Assembly: GCA_002007465.1 (NCBI GenBank)
Contig: LNAC01000753.1
Location: 461,214-525,213 of the forward strand
Reading direction: 5' to 3'
DNA: 64,000 nt
From: Ailurus styani
Taxonomy: Eukaryota; Chordata; Mammalia; Carnivora; Ailuridae
The translations under genes and the position numbers were made by a program. Below are positions 9,241 to 21,140 of this stretch, piece by piece (the stretch's first letter is position 1; the number at the start of each line of letters is the position of its first letter). The notes under the pieces were generated by a model. That model worked only from the letters and a program-made list of their open reading frames with translations, made no database searches and was not told the DNA's origin.

Positions 9241-11124
9241 TCGGTCCTTACCCGGAAGGTGGCGGAGAGGAGAATGGGGAAATCAGCCTCTTAGAGAAGG
9301 GCAGAGCAGGTGTATGCAAATTAAGAATCCCATTCAGGAATTTTAGTAACACCTGCTCCGCCCTTCCCACCAACCTCCCAGGCACAATTTCTAACTGCCC
9401 ACCCAAGGTTGGGTGAACACCACCGTGGATGCTTGTGGGCTAGATGAAGGTGAGGAGGTTGGGGTGCCCCAGGAACCTGTCCCTTCACCCCGATGCCACC
9501 AAATTCCATGTTGACATTTTCAACTCCAGGATCATGTCACATCCGTGAGGCAGAATCCATTTGCCTAGCGCCAAAGAGGAAATGAACAAAAGAGTGACAC
9601 TTTATAAGAAAGAGCTGAATCTTCAGTCTTCGAGGATGCGGAAACGCAAACCATTAATCCCCAAATTTCAAGGCATTGCAACCATGTTGTAATTAGAACA
9701 ATGAAGTCGATTGCCCTGGCACTGAACTGAAAATTTCCCCGGGGAGTTACATCGGCCAAGCCTTGTGTGGAAATGAGTGAGATGGGAAATTTTCAACTCT
9801 GGTCTCCTCTTTGGCTTTGATTCCAGTTTTCTCTTTCTATCCTCTCAGTGACACATGGGCCACCCTCGGCTGCCTCTCTCCTCCTCTGTCCCCACACAGT
9901 CCCTTGTGGGGGCCACCCTGTCCTTCCGGCTCTCATTGGGCTCCCAGGTTCTGAGGGCCCTGCTCTTGTCACAACCATTCCACTCACACCTTCTTGTCAG
10001 TGAGTAAGTCTAGCCTGTCACTCTCCTCATACCTCCTCATGCTTTCTTCATAGAAAAACCTCACCTCTTACTCCACAGAGAAAATGGAGCCCATCTGGAA
10101 GCAGCTCTTCACTTGTCCCTCGGCTCCCCAAGCCAGCTGGACACCCTCCTGTGGCCTCAGGGGTCTGTGCACTGGACGGTCTCTGGTAGCCACCTCTACC
10201 TGGGAGCCCCCCACTTCTCCTTCTTCTGCCAGTTCATAAGCACCCCATCCATGTGTAGCATTAAGAGGAAAGGCTACCGTTCCTCAACACGAAGAGAATC
10301 AAAACTCCCTTCTTGGCCATCAGGTGATCCTTGACCAGAGGATGGGGCTAATGGTCTTCTCTTTCCACCCTCCCTGTAGTCACTTTGGCCCTATGGAGCC
10401 CAGTTCAAGGGACACTGCCCCCTGGCCTTGGCACTCTGCCCAGGCCTTGAGTTGTGTGGCTCCTCCCTCTGGGTCTTGGGTGCTGGTTCCATGGGTGCCA
10501 TCCGGTTTTCTTCTGGGATGGAGGAGGCTTCAGGGGCTCTGGGTCTTGAAGGTGGAAGGAGGGGACAGAGGAAAATGGTCCATCATGGTCCAGCCACCCA
10601 ATGAAACAAGTACAAGACGGACCAAGCTCTCCTTCCTTAGTATTCATGGTGGAATTTTATTCATCGAGATGGTCTTTCTCTATTTTATCATTTTCATTAT
10701 CCTTGCTGGGAGTGTGGATGAGACACATATATCACCAGGACATGGCAGAGGGGAATAAAATGCTGTCCTGTTATGGAGTGATGCTGTCCAGTATTTTGAA
10801 AAATAATCCTCTGATCTTCTGCTGCCATCAGCCCACTCGCTCACTTGCCTTCCACCCCCACAGCACCTCCCACTTGAAAAAGTGGACACGTGAGTAGGCT
10901 GTCTGTGGCCTCCTGCTCATCCCCAGCTGCTCGCCAGCCCCAAACACCTTGCCTTTCAATGTTCCTTGAAAACCGCCCTATCCAAATTTCCCAGGGCCCT
11001 CCACTTGCTCAAGTCAAGACAGGGTTTTAAATTCTTCTGTTTGTTTGTTTGACTCTTCCAGAAACATCCCCTCTTCCGGGGCCCAGTCCACAGTGATCCT
11101 TGTTTATTTTCCTCTATAAGCTGA
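9241..11124. other. Unique stretch
   Basis: No gene recognised. 9570-9770 is AT-balanced with conserved-element texture; 9820-10330 is pyrimidine-rich. The 144-codon frame at 10324-10758 has no recognisable domain and no supporting splice structure. Confidence 0.45.
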
Positions 11125-11660
11125 TCTTTCCCAGAACTCTCTGGTTCTTAGATGCAAATATTTCTTGTCCGTTCTCATGACTCTAACCTGCCATCTCTTC
11201 CCTTATAATTTTCAAGCCTCAGTGTGTGACTCAGAGCCTCCCCACAGAACTCCGTGCCCCCAAAGCTCAATACCTATTAAATGTCCTATCAAATGGCCCT
11301 CAGGCACTTCAAGCTCAGTCTTCCCCACGCTCAGTCAAGTCCCAAATCGAACTTGCTGTCCTCTTTCCTAAATATTCTCCTCATGTTTTTTCTCCTTGAG
11401 GAAGGTCACTGTCATTGACGATGTCACCCAAACTCACCTCCCACTTGTCTGGTCACCTTCTCTTCATCCACGCCTGCCTTCTGTGAGGACTTATTGTCTC
11501 TCCTGTAATAGACACTTCTCCAGACACTCTCCATGGTGCTGCCAAGATAATCTTTCTAAAACCACTCCTGGGATTAAGACCTAGCTAAGGCTCTCTCTTA
11601 ACTTATGTCAATACAAAATCCAAATCTCTTGTCAAGGCCAAGAGGCTATTCTTGATCTCA
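11125..11660 (+). repeat. L2 LINE fragment (sense)
   Basis: Corresponds to the 3' third of L2: 'caaatggccctcaggcactt', 'cttcatccacgcctgccttc' and the hallmark 'gccaagataatctttctaaa', followed by 'aaatctcttgtcaaggcc'. Broken by stops. Confidence 0.75.
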
Positions 11661-12630
11661 ACAGGATGAAAAGCCAGGAGACCCAATGATACATAAGCTA
11701 AATAGTCACTCTCCAATCTAAGCTGTCTGGGAGCAAAGTCAAAAGTCTATAGAACTTGGTTTTGTTTTTTAAATAAAGGAGACTAGTAGAGATACAGAGG
11801 ATTCATAAACACCAGAGGGTGAACCTGGGCTGGTAGGAAGGCCAGAGTGAGCAGAACACAGCTGCAAGCAGGGCAGATGCTCATCTACTTAGGTACACTC
11901 CCCTCTTCCTCCCAAGTGTCTACTCCAACAGCTTCTGTAGTATGGTTACTATGCTCCGCTAGGGTTGCTCCTTTGAATTCACTTGTTGTTGTCATTTTCC
12001 ATGGAAAGTCCTCTGTTGCCTTGTAGCTGTGTAATGCAGCTCTCCCATAACACATGTTCAATAAAAACGTTACATACTCTTTGAATAAATGGATGAATGT
12101 GTCTCCTAGAGATTATAGTAGCCCACTCATACCCAACAATAAATTAGCCTGGATGAATTTACACTTAAATTCAGTGATCAAGTGGTAGGGCAAAGACAAT
12201 AGAACTTTTATGGGGAGGAGAGAGGAGGAGTAGGTTCAGGGAATGAGTAGGAAGACCCATAACAGGGTGTGATTCCAGAGAACATGTTGGGACAGGCTCA
12301 GCGAAGTTCCATACTGAAAGCCTTCTGGAAAGCGCAAAGTCGCAAGGTGACTGGAGAGTAGTGGTGTGTGGTACAGTTGATGCAGAACTAGAAGAAAAGG
12401 GCACCAGGCCCTCACTCTGGCCCTCACCAGTGCATCAGGGACAGACCCACAAGACCTTCTCTTTCTGCTTCAGCCACACTGGCCTCGGTATTTTCTGGAG
12501 CCCATCAGGTTCTTAGTGCTCCTGGAATCAGGAGTGCCCTCCTCTCTTTGTTTTAAACTACAGATTTTATTATTGCTCAAGTATGGTGCGGTGAACAGGT
12601 CCGGAAATGATGCCATGGAAAAGACGGTTT
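11661..12630. other. Mostly unique, possible L2 tail
   Basis: 12050-12100 ('catgttcaataaaaacgtta', 'gaataaatggatgaatg') looks like a degraded L2 3' end. The rest is not recognised. Confidence 0.4.
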
Positions 12631-12636
12631 GCACTC

Positions 12637-12772
12637 GCTATGGAATGAATGTTGGGGTGTTCCCCCTCCCTCATTTCTGTACTGGAAACCTGATGCCCGA
12701 TGTGATGGTATTTGGAGATGGGGCTTCTGGGATTCAGAGCTCTCATGAATGGAACCAATGTCCCTAGAATTA
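12637..12772 (+). mobile_element. MaLR (MLT1-like) LTR, 5' part
   Basis: 'tggaatgaatgttggggtgt', 'gatgtgatggtatttggaga' and 'tctcatgaatggaaccaatg' are the 5' text of a non-autonomous ERVL-MaLR LTR. The 3' part resumes at about 13320 after an inserted repeat. Confidence 0.75.
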
Positions 12773-13319
12773 CTGGTGGGACATTCCGTGTCGTGTGACT
12801 GGAGGTCTCGGTGCTTGGATTCCCCATAAAGATGGCGGGAAGGAAAGTAGCGCAAAGCCGGGTCTTAAGGACCATGTACTCTTGAGGTGGGAGAGTGCTC
12901 AGGCCCAGACGTGGCAACGGCCCTGATGCTACAGGGGTTTTTGCTTTGTTTGTAAGCGGGGTCTTGGGTCATAGATGGTGTGGTCTCTACTGGAGGCTGC
13001 TTCCAATTATTCGGGGGACTTCTCCCACAGACCAGGAGGGGGAGTTTTCGACCTTACGAGCTTTGTACCAAACGTCATGGCAGCCTTCCCCCATTAGGGG
13101 GGCCAAAACCACAATGCAAGTTAATTATAATGAATCTAGGGGTCACCCTGGGGCAGAGGCAGAAGAGGAGAGGGCGTGTTCTGCACCTGTGGCTCTTGGT
13201 CTGTTAGACCCTGGGGTCTTGGAAGCCACAAGGTCAGAATGTTGTACCCCGGGGCTTCGAATGTGTCCCCTTTATATCACGGCTCTTGCCTCCAGCTCCT
13301 GTATAATTATTGCATACCC
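12773..13319 (+). mobile_element. Unclassified LTR-like repeat, copy 1
   Basis: This segment splits a MaLR LTR, so it is a later insertion. Its part at about 12975-13320 aligns in order with the reverse complement of 16070-16425. Shared words include 'attataatga', 'caccctggggcagag', 'ggaagccacaaggt / ggaagacacgaggg' and 'cttgcctc(c/t)agctc'. I do not recognise the family. A 176-codon frame at 12895-13425 runs through the junction and has no retroviral motif. Confidence 0.6.
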
Positions 13320-13520
13320 TATCAAGGGCTCCCTTGCCTCTTCCGCTCTGCGAGGACATAGAAAGATGGCTATCCATGAGCCAGGAAGCGGGACCTCACC
13401 AGATGTGAATGTGCTGACCCCATGATGTTGGACTTCCATCCTCCAGAACTATGAGAAATAAATGTTTATTGTCTATGAGCCACCTCGTCTCTGGAATTTT
13501 GTTCCAGTGGCTCAAGGCAG
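13320..13520 (+). mobile_element. MaLR (MLT1-like) LTR, 3' part
   Basis: 'tgcgaggacatagaaagatg', 'gccaggaagcgggacctcac', 'cctccagaactatgagaaat' (AATAAA overlaps at 13455-13462) and 'gagccacctcgtctctggaa' form the standard MaLR 3' half, continuing the part that ends at 12772. Confidence 0.85.
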
Positions 13521-13865
13521 GTACCCTAAAAGTTATACCCACAGCTTTCAAGAGGAGGGAGATGCCATCCTAGGGTAGCCACACAGGGAAGCACCTGGGC
13601 TGGTCAGGAGGCAGATGGAGGAGAGGGGGAAATGCAGGGAAGAGCCTTTATTGTAGTTCCCATGGGAAAGAGCAGGTAAGGGAAGCAGGCTCAGGATTGG
13701 CTATTCTGAGGGCTCTGGTATAGCAGCTGGGGTGATTAGGGCACAGGGCTGGTGGCCCAGAGTGTGACAAAGGAATCCCAAGCAAGATTAAGAGAAGTAA
13801 ATCCATATGTTGACTCATCAGAGTGAACCTACAGAATACCCGACATAAAGATCTTTAAGAACACA
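13521..13865. other. Unique stretch, nothing recognised
   Basis: Purine-leaning sequence without repeat or exon signals that I can identify. Confidence 0.5.
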
Positions 13866-14078
13866 GGACACCTGGGTGGCTCAGTCAGTTAAGTGTCTGC
13901 CTTCGGCTCAGATGTCATGGTCCCAGGGGCCTGGGATCGAGTCCCACATCGGGCTCTCTGTTCAGTGGGGAGTCTGCTTCTCCCTCTGCCTCTCCCCCTG
14001 CTTGCGTACTCCCCCCCCTTCTCGCGCGCATGCACGCACAAAAATAAATAAATAAAAATCCTAAAAAAAATCTTAAAA
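13866..14078 (+). repeat. CanSINE (sense), older form
   Basis: Starts 'ggacacctgggtggctcagt' with GTTAAGTGTCTGCC, keeps the A/B-box-like head, and ends in (AAATA)n and AAAATCCT. The head variant 'cagttaagtgtctg' differs from the 'gggttaaagcctctg' type of the younger copies, so at least two subfamilies are present. Confidence 0.92.
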
Positions 14079-14109
14079 ACAACCACAGGAAAAAAAAGAC
14101 AGTATAAAA

Positions 14110-14460
14110 AGTAAGTACCATTAGATTGATAGTACAATTCTCAGAAGCAACAACAGAATGTAGACTACACTGGAATTTCATTTCAAAGTACTAAGAGAAA
14201 ATAACTGATATCCTAGAAATCTATGTCAATATAAACATTATTTAAGAGTCATGGGAAAACAGAGGTATTTTCAGACAAACAAGGATTAAAATAATTTTCT
14301 GCTAAGAGAACCTCACTGGAACAATTATGAAGTACATGTTTCAGGGGTGAAAGAAGTGAACCCGGAAGGAAAGAGGCGGCTACAAGGAGCAAGAAAGTGA
14401 AGGAGGAAATTCGCAAACAAAGGAATAAATCTAGATAAACATTTGATGTAAAACAGATAG
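14110..14460 (+). repeat. HAL1/L1M ORF1-region fragment (sense)
   Basis: 'tttcaaagtactaagagaaa', 'ggtattttcagacaaacaag', 'gagaacctcactggaacaat' and 'acaaaggaataaatctagat' follow the order of a half-L1/L1M internal segment. It relates to 61380-61790. No frame remains. Confidence 0.6.
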
Positions 14461-14479
14461 ACCTTGGGCAACATTCTCA

Positions 14480-14700
14480 ACACTCATCCCTTCCACAAAT
14501 ATTTATTGAGCATATAAAAAGTGCCAGCAATTGTTTTAGGGTTGGTGAGATAATGGTGAATAAAACAGACCAAATTCGTGCCCTTAAGAAAGGTATAAAT
14601 AAGTAAGTAAAATATTGAGTATGCTACAGGAGGATATATGTAAAGGAAAAATAAAGCAGGGGCAGGGGGTAAGAATGTTGGAAAGAAGGGCAGGGATAAA
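14480..14700 (-). repeat. L2 3' end (antisense)
   Basis: 'ccacaaatatttattgagca', 'gtgccagcaattgttttagg', 'gtgaataaaacagaccaaat' and 'aaaggaaaaataaagcaggg' are reverse-complement L2 3' text. Confidence 0.75.
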
Positions 14701-14757
14701 TAAAACTCCATCCTCACGGTTGGAGGCTAGTACCCACACGGCCGTCAGGAAAACCTC

Positions 14758-15150
14758 ACCAGCTCAAAATGGCGCCACTGAAGCCAAGTTGCCAAATCCC
14801 GGTCCTCATACTTAACCCCACTGCACTTTCAACCTCCCCCAGAAATGGAAGTCTTAACCGGTCAGTCAGTCATTTTCTGATCAGAACCTACAAGGCCCTC
14901 TCCACCCACCAGAGGAAGATAAGGTAATCCACCTAATAAGACTCCCTGTCCGTCCCCCTAAAGGCAAGGTGACCTTGTCTGAAAAAAATGCTTTCTTTTC
15001 TTTTGCTGATAACTCCTTGCCCCACCCTCCTTCCTATAAAAACTTTCTATTTTGTGGCGCTCCTCGGAGCAGCCCTCTAGGGATTCTTGAGTCATTTAGG
15101 AAAGCCGATTAGATCTTCCGGTGTACTTGGCTGAATTTTGTTTTTTAATA
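14758..15150 (+). mobile_element. ERV1-like solo LTR (sense)
   Basis: Same family as 7079-7880 in the opposite orientation. In order: 'caaaatggcgccactg', 'cttaaccggtcagtcagtca', 'ataagactccctgtccgtcc', TATAAAA (15035-15041), a 'gcgctcctcggagc' hairpin-like start of R, 'ccgattagatcttccgg', 'ctgaattttgttttttaata'. The layout (TATA, about 60-70 bp, polyadenylation region, T-rich U5) is that of a gammaretrovirus-like LTR. The 5' end is uncertain. No internal viral genes adjoin it. Confidence 0.72.
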
Positions 15151-15639
15151 GGTGTAAGAACCTTTGGGTCTATCTCTGCCATCACCATCTTGAGGCAGCA
15201 ATGCCTTCCCCCCCCCTCACCCAAAATGACAAAGAAAAGAAGAGAAAAGAAAAAAGGAAAGGACGTCAAGACTGGCCATCCCTGACCTTCCGTCTTTCCA
15301 CTGTGAAGATGAGTGGAAAGTCATGGGCAGTGAGGGGACTCTCCATCAGGCAGTTCGGGGGTGGAGGACCACTGGTAGCCAATCCTGTACTTCCCAGCTT
15401 CAAAGACAAAGTAACCACCTAACTGGACGGGGGCCCATGGGACGGAGCGGGTCTTGATAAGTTGGAGTGTTATTAGAATTCGGCATTTGGAAGGGTTCGG
15501 GAAGAAGTATGCTTAAATCAAACCCTTTTTGAGGGAAAGCAAGAAACAGACTTTGTGGGTTGTGGCCAGACGTAAATTTGTTTTAGTGCCACAGTTTTTA
15601 AAAAGTGGATTTTACAATCTATAAATCAGTTTTTTTTTA
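15151..15639. other. Unique stretch after the LTR
   Basis: Contains a poly-C run followed by an A/G tract (about 15208-15265). No primer-binding site or retroviral leader is visible downstream of the LTR. Confidence 0.45.
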
Positions 15640-16069
15640 TGAACTTAAACTTGATCTATTTTCTAAGCATTTCTTCGCATAAAATAGGCTGAGCCAGCCT
15701 GGTGTTACTTGGACCGTGAAGCTGCACAACTGTGAAATATCAGAGGTCCCCAGCTTAGAACACTTGAATTTATCTAATTTATATACAACATTTATGAACA
15801 GGCGGATGGGAGCTTCTCTCCTCCAACTTCCTGTCCACTTCTGGGAACAGCCCTCCCCACCCAAGTCCTGCGGTGTTGAGCCAGGCAGAGAGCATCTCTG
15901 GTAGTGTGCACTGATGCAAGAGCCAGGGTCGTGAGAGGGGACAATGTTGCCCTGCCTACCTGGCCCCTTGGGACTGACATCCATCCACCCCATGGGTGAC
16001 ATTGTTAGGTAGAAGCTAGACCTGTGCAGTGGAAGGAACGCCTGGAGGCAGAGTCCAAGTCCTTGAACG

Positions 16070-16425
16070 GGGGACTGATAGAGACATGAGCTAGAGGCAA
16101 GGACGGTGATAAATAAGCTACCTATTAAAAGCCCAGGCATGGGGGAGTTACCATATTCTACCCTCGTGTCTTCCAAGACCTTGGGGCCGATAGTTCAAGA
16201 GCCACAAGTGCAGAACCCGTGCTTTCCTCTTCCAGCTCTGCCCCAGGGTGAGTCCAAGGCTCATTATAATGTATTTGCATTTCGGGTACAGCTCCCTCCC
16301 AACCCAGTCCCATGAAGAAAGGCTGCCTTGCTGATTGGGGACCAACCTGGAAGGGTCAAAAACTCCTTCTCCCAACCTGTGGAAGGAGTTTCCCAAACGA
16401 TTGCAAAGGGCCTCCATTAGAGACC
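16070..16425 (-). mobile_element. Unclassified LTR-like repeat, copy 2 (inverted)
   Basis: The reverse complement aligns with 12975-13320 across about 330 bp, roughly 65-70% by eye. The minus strand also seems to continue the same element through 15640, with text not present in copy 1. The 179-codon minus-strand frame at 15637-16176 follows this repeat and has no known domain. Confidence 0.6.
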
Positions 16426-16429
16426 ACCC

Positions 16430-17440
16430 CACTGTGCTTCCCAGCTCCTCCCAGCCCAGAGAGACCCAGCAACATCTGACCCCAGAACAACGGAGGGGCC
16501 AGTCCCCCTAGAGGAAACTGCTCCCCCTCTCACCTTGAAAGTGTATTTCCGCTTTAATTAACTGCTTTATGCTGGCTCTTTCCTTCCGGCTGTCTTTATC
16601 AGAGCACAGATCCCCACGTAAATCTGGTGAGAGATCCAAGGACTGAGACCTCCATTCGCACAACACAGGCTCTCCCACCACTGACAAAATGGACTTTATT
16701 AAATAAACTCTATGCTGGGAGTTCACTTTCATCCAAGTAGCGTCTCCACGGGAAAATGAATTCTGAGTTACAAACAGCTGAATTTAATCAATTTTTGCAA
16801 TTCACGCTCACGGGGGAGGAATGCAAAACCTGATGATGATGACCTAAGAGCAAGAAGAAAGAGTCCCTGCCTCATTGAGGGGAACACGCCGCCCTTTCAG
16901 CCAGGATACTTGGTCTAATTATGGAGAGTTGACCTTGGCTCTAGGGAGGGGGTGGGAAGAAGCTCATGTCAATCAAGCTAAGGAAAATGAGTCAGCCTCC
17001 CACAACCGGGGAGGGGGGCCAGCAACAGGCACCTTAAGGAAACAGCTAACTGAACAGAGAAGGTGTGCCGCACCCTAGTTCTACCCTAAGCAAGCAATCG
17101 GTTATTTCCCGTTTGAGATGGAGTGGGTCTGGGGCCCCAGGGGTCAGCCCCTGATCTGCCAGGCCAGTAGTTGGGAGCCGGGGTGCCTGCTGCCTCTCTT
17201 GGCCTCGGGCAATGCTGTCCTGGAGAGATTCAGGTCAAGGGTGAGTCAGGGTCAGCTGTGCTGAGTCTCTGTTCTCTAGTCCTCTGAGCCTTTGTGAGAA
17301 CACACCTGGGAAGGACCACTCTTGACGGACTCAGGGACCTGAAACTTGAAGTCTCTTACCTCTGTTTTAAGGAGATGGGAACCCGTCTTACAAAAAGGGA
17401 AACCCGAGGTGATAAATTTGGCTCTCTTTATGCCAAATGC
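16430..17440. other. Unique stretch
   Basis: No gene or repeat recognised. 16750-16850 has conserved-element texture ('aatttaatcaatttttgcaa'). The rest is ordinary. Confidence 0.45.
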
Positions 17441-17620
17441 TGAGTAATCTCATCATCAGCATCACCTGGGGAGTTTAAAAAAAATGTGCAGATACTTGGA
17501 CCACACCCCAGGCACATTGGATCCACAATTCTGGGGCGGAGTCCAGGAATGTGTACTTTATCGACCTTCCCAGGTGATTCGGATTATAAACCAGGTCCTG
17601 GAAAATCTGACATAAAGGAT
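17440..17620 (+). mobile_element. MER5-like hAT-Charlie DNA transposon
   Basis: 'cagcatcacctggggagttt', 'gcagatacttggaccacacc', and the mirrored 'cttcccaggtgattcggat' give the near-palindromic layout of the non-autonomous MER5 family. It encodes no transposase. Confidence 0.75.
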
Positions 17621-17689
17621 CCAAATAGAATTCTCACACTGGTGATTCAATCATTGAAACCCTCTTGACATAAAAAGAACTCGTCTAAA

Positions 17690-18490
17690 TCAATAAAAAA
17701 AATATGAACGGTGCTGTGGAAATGAAGACAAAGGCAGTTTTATTTAAAAAAAAACAGAAATCGTCAATAGTTACATGGAGAGATGTTCATCCTTCCTACT
17801 ACACCATTGAAGCAACCAGATGTGATTGTTTTTACTCACAAATTGGCGACGCTACAAACACTGGATAATTCTTAGCATGGCAGGGTGTGAGGAAACCCAC
17901 ACTTTTGCACCCTGTTGGTGGGAATGGGAATTGATATAATGTGTTTGCAGAACCATTTAGCAATCTCCGCCAAAACTGTAAATAAATGTTAAAGCTTTAA
18001 ATACACATGGCTTTCATGAAACAATTTTCAAAGATCTTACACTATAGGTATATTTGGAGAGGCAAGCGAAACATATAAGAATGGTCTTGGCAGCATTGTT
18101 TATCATAGCAACTTCTGGAAACAACCTAAACATCCGTTAGTAGGAGACAGTGTGTCCATTAAAGCTGTAACCACACAATGGATTCCTGTTCAACTGTTAG
18201 GAAGAATGAGCTAGATCTATAGCACTGATATGGACCACTATCTGGGAGCTGCTGTTTCATGAAAAAGCAATATGTATGGTTGGGATTCATTTTGGGGAAA
18301 ACAAAAATGGGTAGAAGTTGGTATTGGTGTTTATATGTGCTTAGTGTACTGAGAAGGCAACATGAGAAACTGTAAAAATGAAATAACTTCTAGAGATTGG
18401 GAATCAAGGTTTGGGTAAGAGAGATGCTTTTATTTACTTTTGAGAACTTTATAAATTATTTGAATTTTACTATGGGCATTTACTACTACT
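17690..18490 (+). repeat. Old L1M 3' end (sense)
   Basis: 'cctgttggtgggaatgggaa', 'agaaccatttagcaatctcc', 'tggcagcattgtttatcata', 'ggaaacaacctaaacatccg' and 'cacaatggattcctgttcaa' are diverged L1 ORF2-end and 3' UTR text. No frame survives. Confidence 0.8.
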
Positions 18491-19105
18491 GTAAGACAAC
18501 CCAAGGCAAAGAAACTGAAATGAATAAGTGAACACTTACACATACACAGCCTCTGTGGGTACGGGGGCCCCATTTTCTGGTCTTGTTCCCCGTAGCCGAT
18601 GCCCCTGGAAGGCCCACCACATCTCCTGCCCCCCCGCCCCCCATTTTTGCAGCCGTGCGTTCAGACTCAGTTCCAGCAATTAGCACTTGCCATGGGCCTG
18701 TGTCCTTCCACTTTCTACCTCAGGACCTTTGCTGATGCTCTGAGTCTGACACCTGGGAGGTCCAGGGGATTTGAAGCTCCAGGGAGCAAGCCTGGTTAGT
18801 GAAGTGGCTTGGTGGGTAGAGTTCCCGTCCTTCAGAGCCAAGGCTCCCGGAGGCACTCTTCTCCGAGGGCCGGACACAGTCAAGCCTTGATAGCCCACCG
18901 CTTCCTCGCCATCTCCCTCTCTCCGCCCACTCACTCCTGCTCTGGAGTCAACACCCAAATAAGCCACCTCACCCACTACTAGTTTCAGGATCTGCCTTGC
19001 AAGGAACCCAGATGAAGTCACTCCCGCAAGAACTGCAGGTTCTTGGAAGCCACCGTTCTTCTCTCAGTGGTGGTCACATTAACAATGGCCAAGATTTGGC
19101 AACGT
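18491..19105. other. Unique GC-rich stretch
   Basis: Includes a C-run (about 18629-18643). No exon or repeat recognised. Confidence 0.45.
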
Positions 19106-19109
19106 GGCA

Positions 19110-19290
19110 GGCCCTCTGGTGTGGGGACAGCCCCACTTCATCATCCCAGTGATGTGGAGCGGAAATTATTCTGATCCCCATTCTACACTTAAGAAAATGG
19201 GGCTGGAGTCACGGAGCCTCGGGGATCCGGGCTGGACAGGCAGGCTGCGCCCCAGCTTGAGAAGGGAAAGCTCGTGCTGCTCGGACCCTT
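19110..19290 (-). repeat. Possible MIR (antisense)
   Basis: 'gatccccattctacacttaa' followed by 'gaaaatggggctggagtcac' resembles the reverse-complement MIR core. Flanking similarity is weak. Confidence 0.4.
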
Positions 19291-20724
19291 GTTTACAGCA
19301 TATGGTGCTTGCAGGCCACGTCCTGTGGGGTTCCTGGTCAGCAGACGTAAGAGACAAGTTACACATCTAAACTGGACAAAACTAGACCAAGAGATTAGGG
19401 TGCAAGGGCCAAGCGCTTTGGGAACTGAGCGGTAAAGATGTAGAAGGCATTTCCTCTTGGAAGGGAGGAGTCCGTTCAGCCAGGATCCAGAGAATCACCC
19501 CTCTCTGCTGTGTCCAGAGCCTTGGGCATAGGCTCGGTATAGCATGCAAATTGGTGGGGGGCTGGGGGGCTCAGGTGACCAGCCTCACTGTGGGAAACGG
19601 GTGTGACTCCTCCAGGGAAGAGTTGGAGCCCAAGGATGGAACCCTCATTTGAGGATCGGGCTGAAGCTCCCCCAGAGCTCTTGTGGGCAAGGACTCCTGG
19701 TCACCTGTCCTCCCAGTGAGAATATTCTTCAAACAGAAACCATCGTGTTTGCATGCAAATGGAGCTTCAAGACGACTCCCCAGCTCTTCTCTTCCAGCCC
19801 TGATCCCAACCCCGAAATCCTCCCTTCCCATCGATAATTCAGAGCTCCCTTTGGAGAAGGCGAGCGAGGGGGAAGGGGACACCAGTAAACTGGTCTGACC
19901 CTGTTTAGAAATTTCCAGCAAGGCCCAGGTGGTAAGCCATCTGGGGCTGGAGCCCACCTGGGGGTGGCCCTTGGGGGTGGCCCCATGGCGACAGGTATCA
20001 CACACACCTGGTCATGGCTTCTCTTGGGGGTCGCCCCTATACCAGCATCGCACGCGATGCGTCTCTACGGACAGCCCTCTGGGAGTCAAAGAGGACAACC
20101 AATGCCAGACACAAGCTCCTTATCCTGAACCACAGGGTGTCCTTCCAAGACCTCACGGTTGAGGGGTCTGAGGAGGGTGTCAAGCAAGAAGGCAATTCAG
20201 AAGGACAAAGGAAAACAATTTTATTAGCAGAGAGCGCCAAGACAGAATTATTTGTTCTTTTACACGGACCAAAGCTCCAAGTGTTCTTTGAGTAATATTT
20301 AATCAAAGGGGTGTTTTAGGTGGGTAGAGAAGCAAACATCTGAACCAGGATTGACTAAAATTCTCTCCAGGGAGAACATCCTGGACGTGAAAACCATCGA
20401 TTCTCTACGGGGTTCTGTCTCCACGGTCTTCAGAGAAGGGCAGAATAGTGAGCCCGGGGGCCTTTGGCCCGGCAAGGGCAGCAGACAGTGACCCAGTCGG
20501 TGCCTTAAGGTTTCTGATGCTCCAGAAAGCCCAGAGCTCAGAGAAGCCCTGGGGGGTGCCTCAGTTTCCCCCGTGGAGCTTCCTATAGAAGCTGAGGGCT
20601 CTGATCCTCTTTCATGAGGCTAATACTTGGTTGGAGGTGGGGGGCGCTGTGACTGGTAGCCCATTTATTCCTCTGGGAACTAGGGCTTCCTGAAAGGTTT
20701 TGAAAGAGAGAAGGGAAGGATGTT
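19291..20724. other. Unique stretch
   Basis: No repeat or gene recognised. Mutually overlapping frames of 60-144 codons on both strands (19571-20306) are typical of GC-rich non-coding DNA. Confidence 0.45.
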
Positions 20725-21140
20725 ATGGCTTAAATGGTCACCCCCAAATTCATATATCGAAGGCACAGCCCTCAGAGTGCGACGTGACCTGGAACTAGGG
20801 TCAGCACAGGTGTAATTCATTAGAAGGAGGTCCCCCCCTGGAGGAGGCTGGGCCCTGAACCAGTAGGACTGCTGTCCTTATTAAAGAGGAATTCGGACGC
20901 AGAGAGCACCGTGTCAAGACGGAGGCGAGGACGGGGCGATGCTTCCACGAGCCAAGGAGCGCCCAAGATTCCCAGCAAGCCGCCCGGGGCTGGCGGAAGG
21001 GCCTGCCCCGTGGCCGCGGGAGAAACAGCCCTGCCCGCACCGGGGGCTTGCACTGCTCTCCCCTGGAGCCGAGACTCCGCGCTGCGCTGCTTGACGTCAC
21101 CCAGGCTGTGGGGCTCCCCCTGCAGTGTGAACGGACTGTG
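20725..21140 (+). mobile_element. MaLR (MLT1-like) LTR, unusually CpG-rich
   Basis: The MaLR order is visible: 'cccccaaattcatatatcga', 'tgtaattcattagaaggagg', 'ggactgctgtccttattaaa', 'gaattcggacgcagagag'. A degraded 3' half follows, ending near 'cacccaggctgtggggctcc'. The 3' half is dense in CpG and carries a perfect CRE (21092-21099). Confidence 0.7.

Noticed and set aside
12895..13425. 176-codon frame
   Set aside because: It crosses the junction between an unclassified repeat and a MaLR LTR; no retroviral or cellular motif.
7079..15150. A single provirus bounded by two LTRs
   Set aside because: The LTRs are in opposite orientation and the interval holds L2, MaLR and unique DNA, with no gag, pol or env text.
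15637..16176. 179-codon minus-strand frame sharing words with the 12.9-kb frame
   Set aside because: The similarity comes from both being in the same non-coding repeat family, in different contexts.
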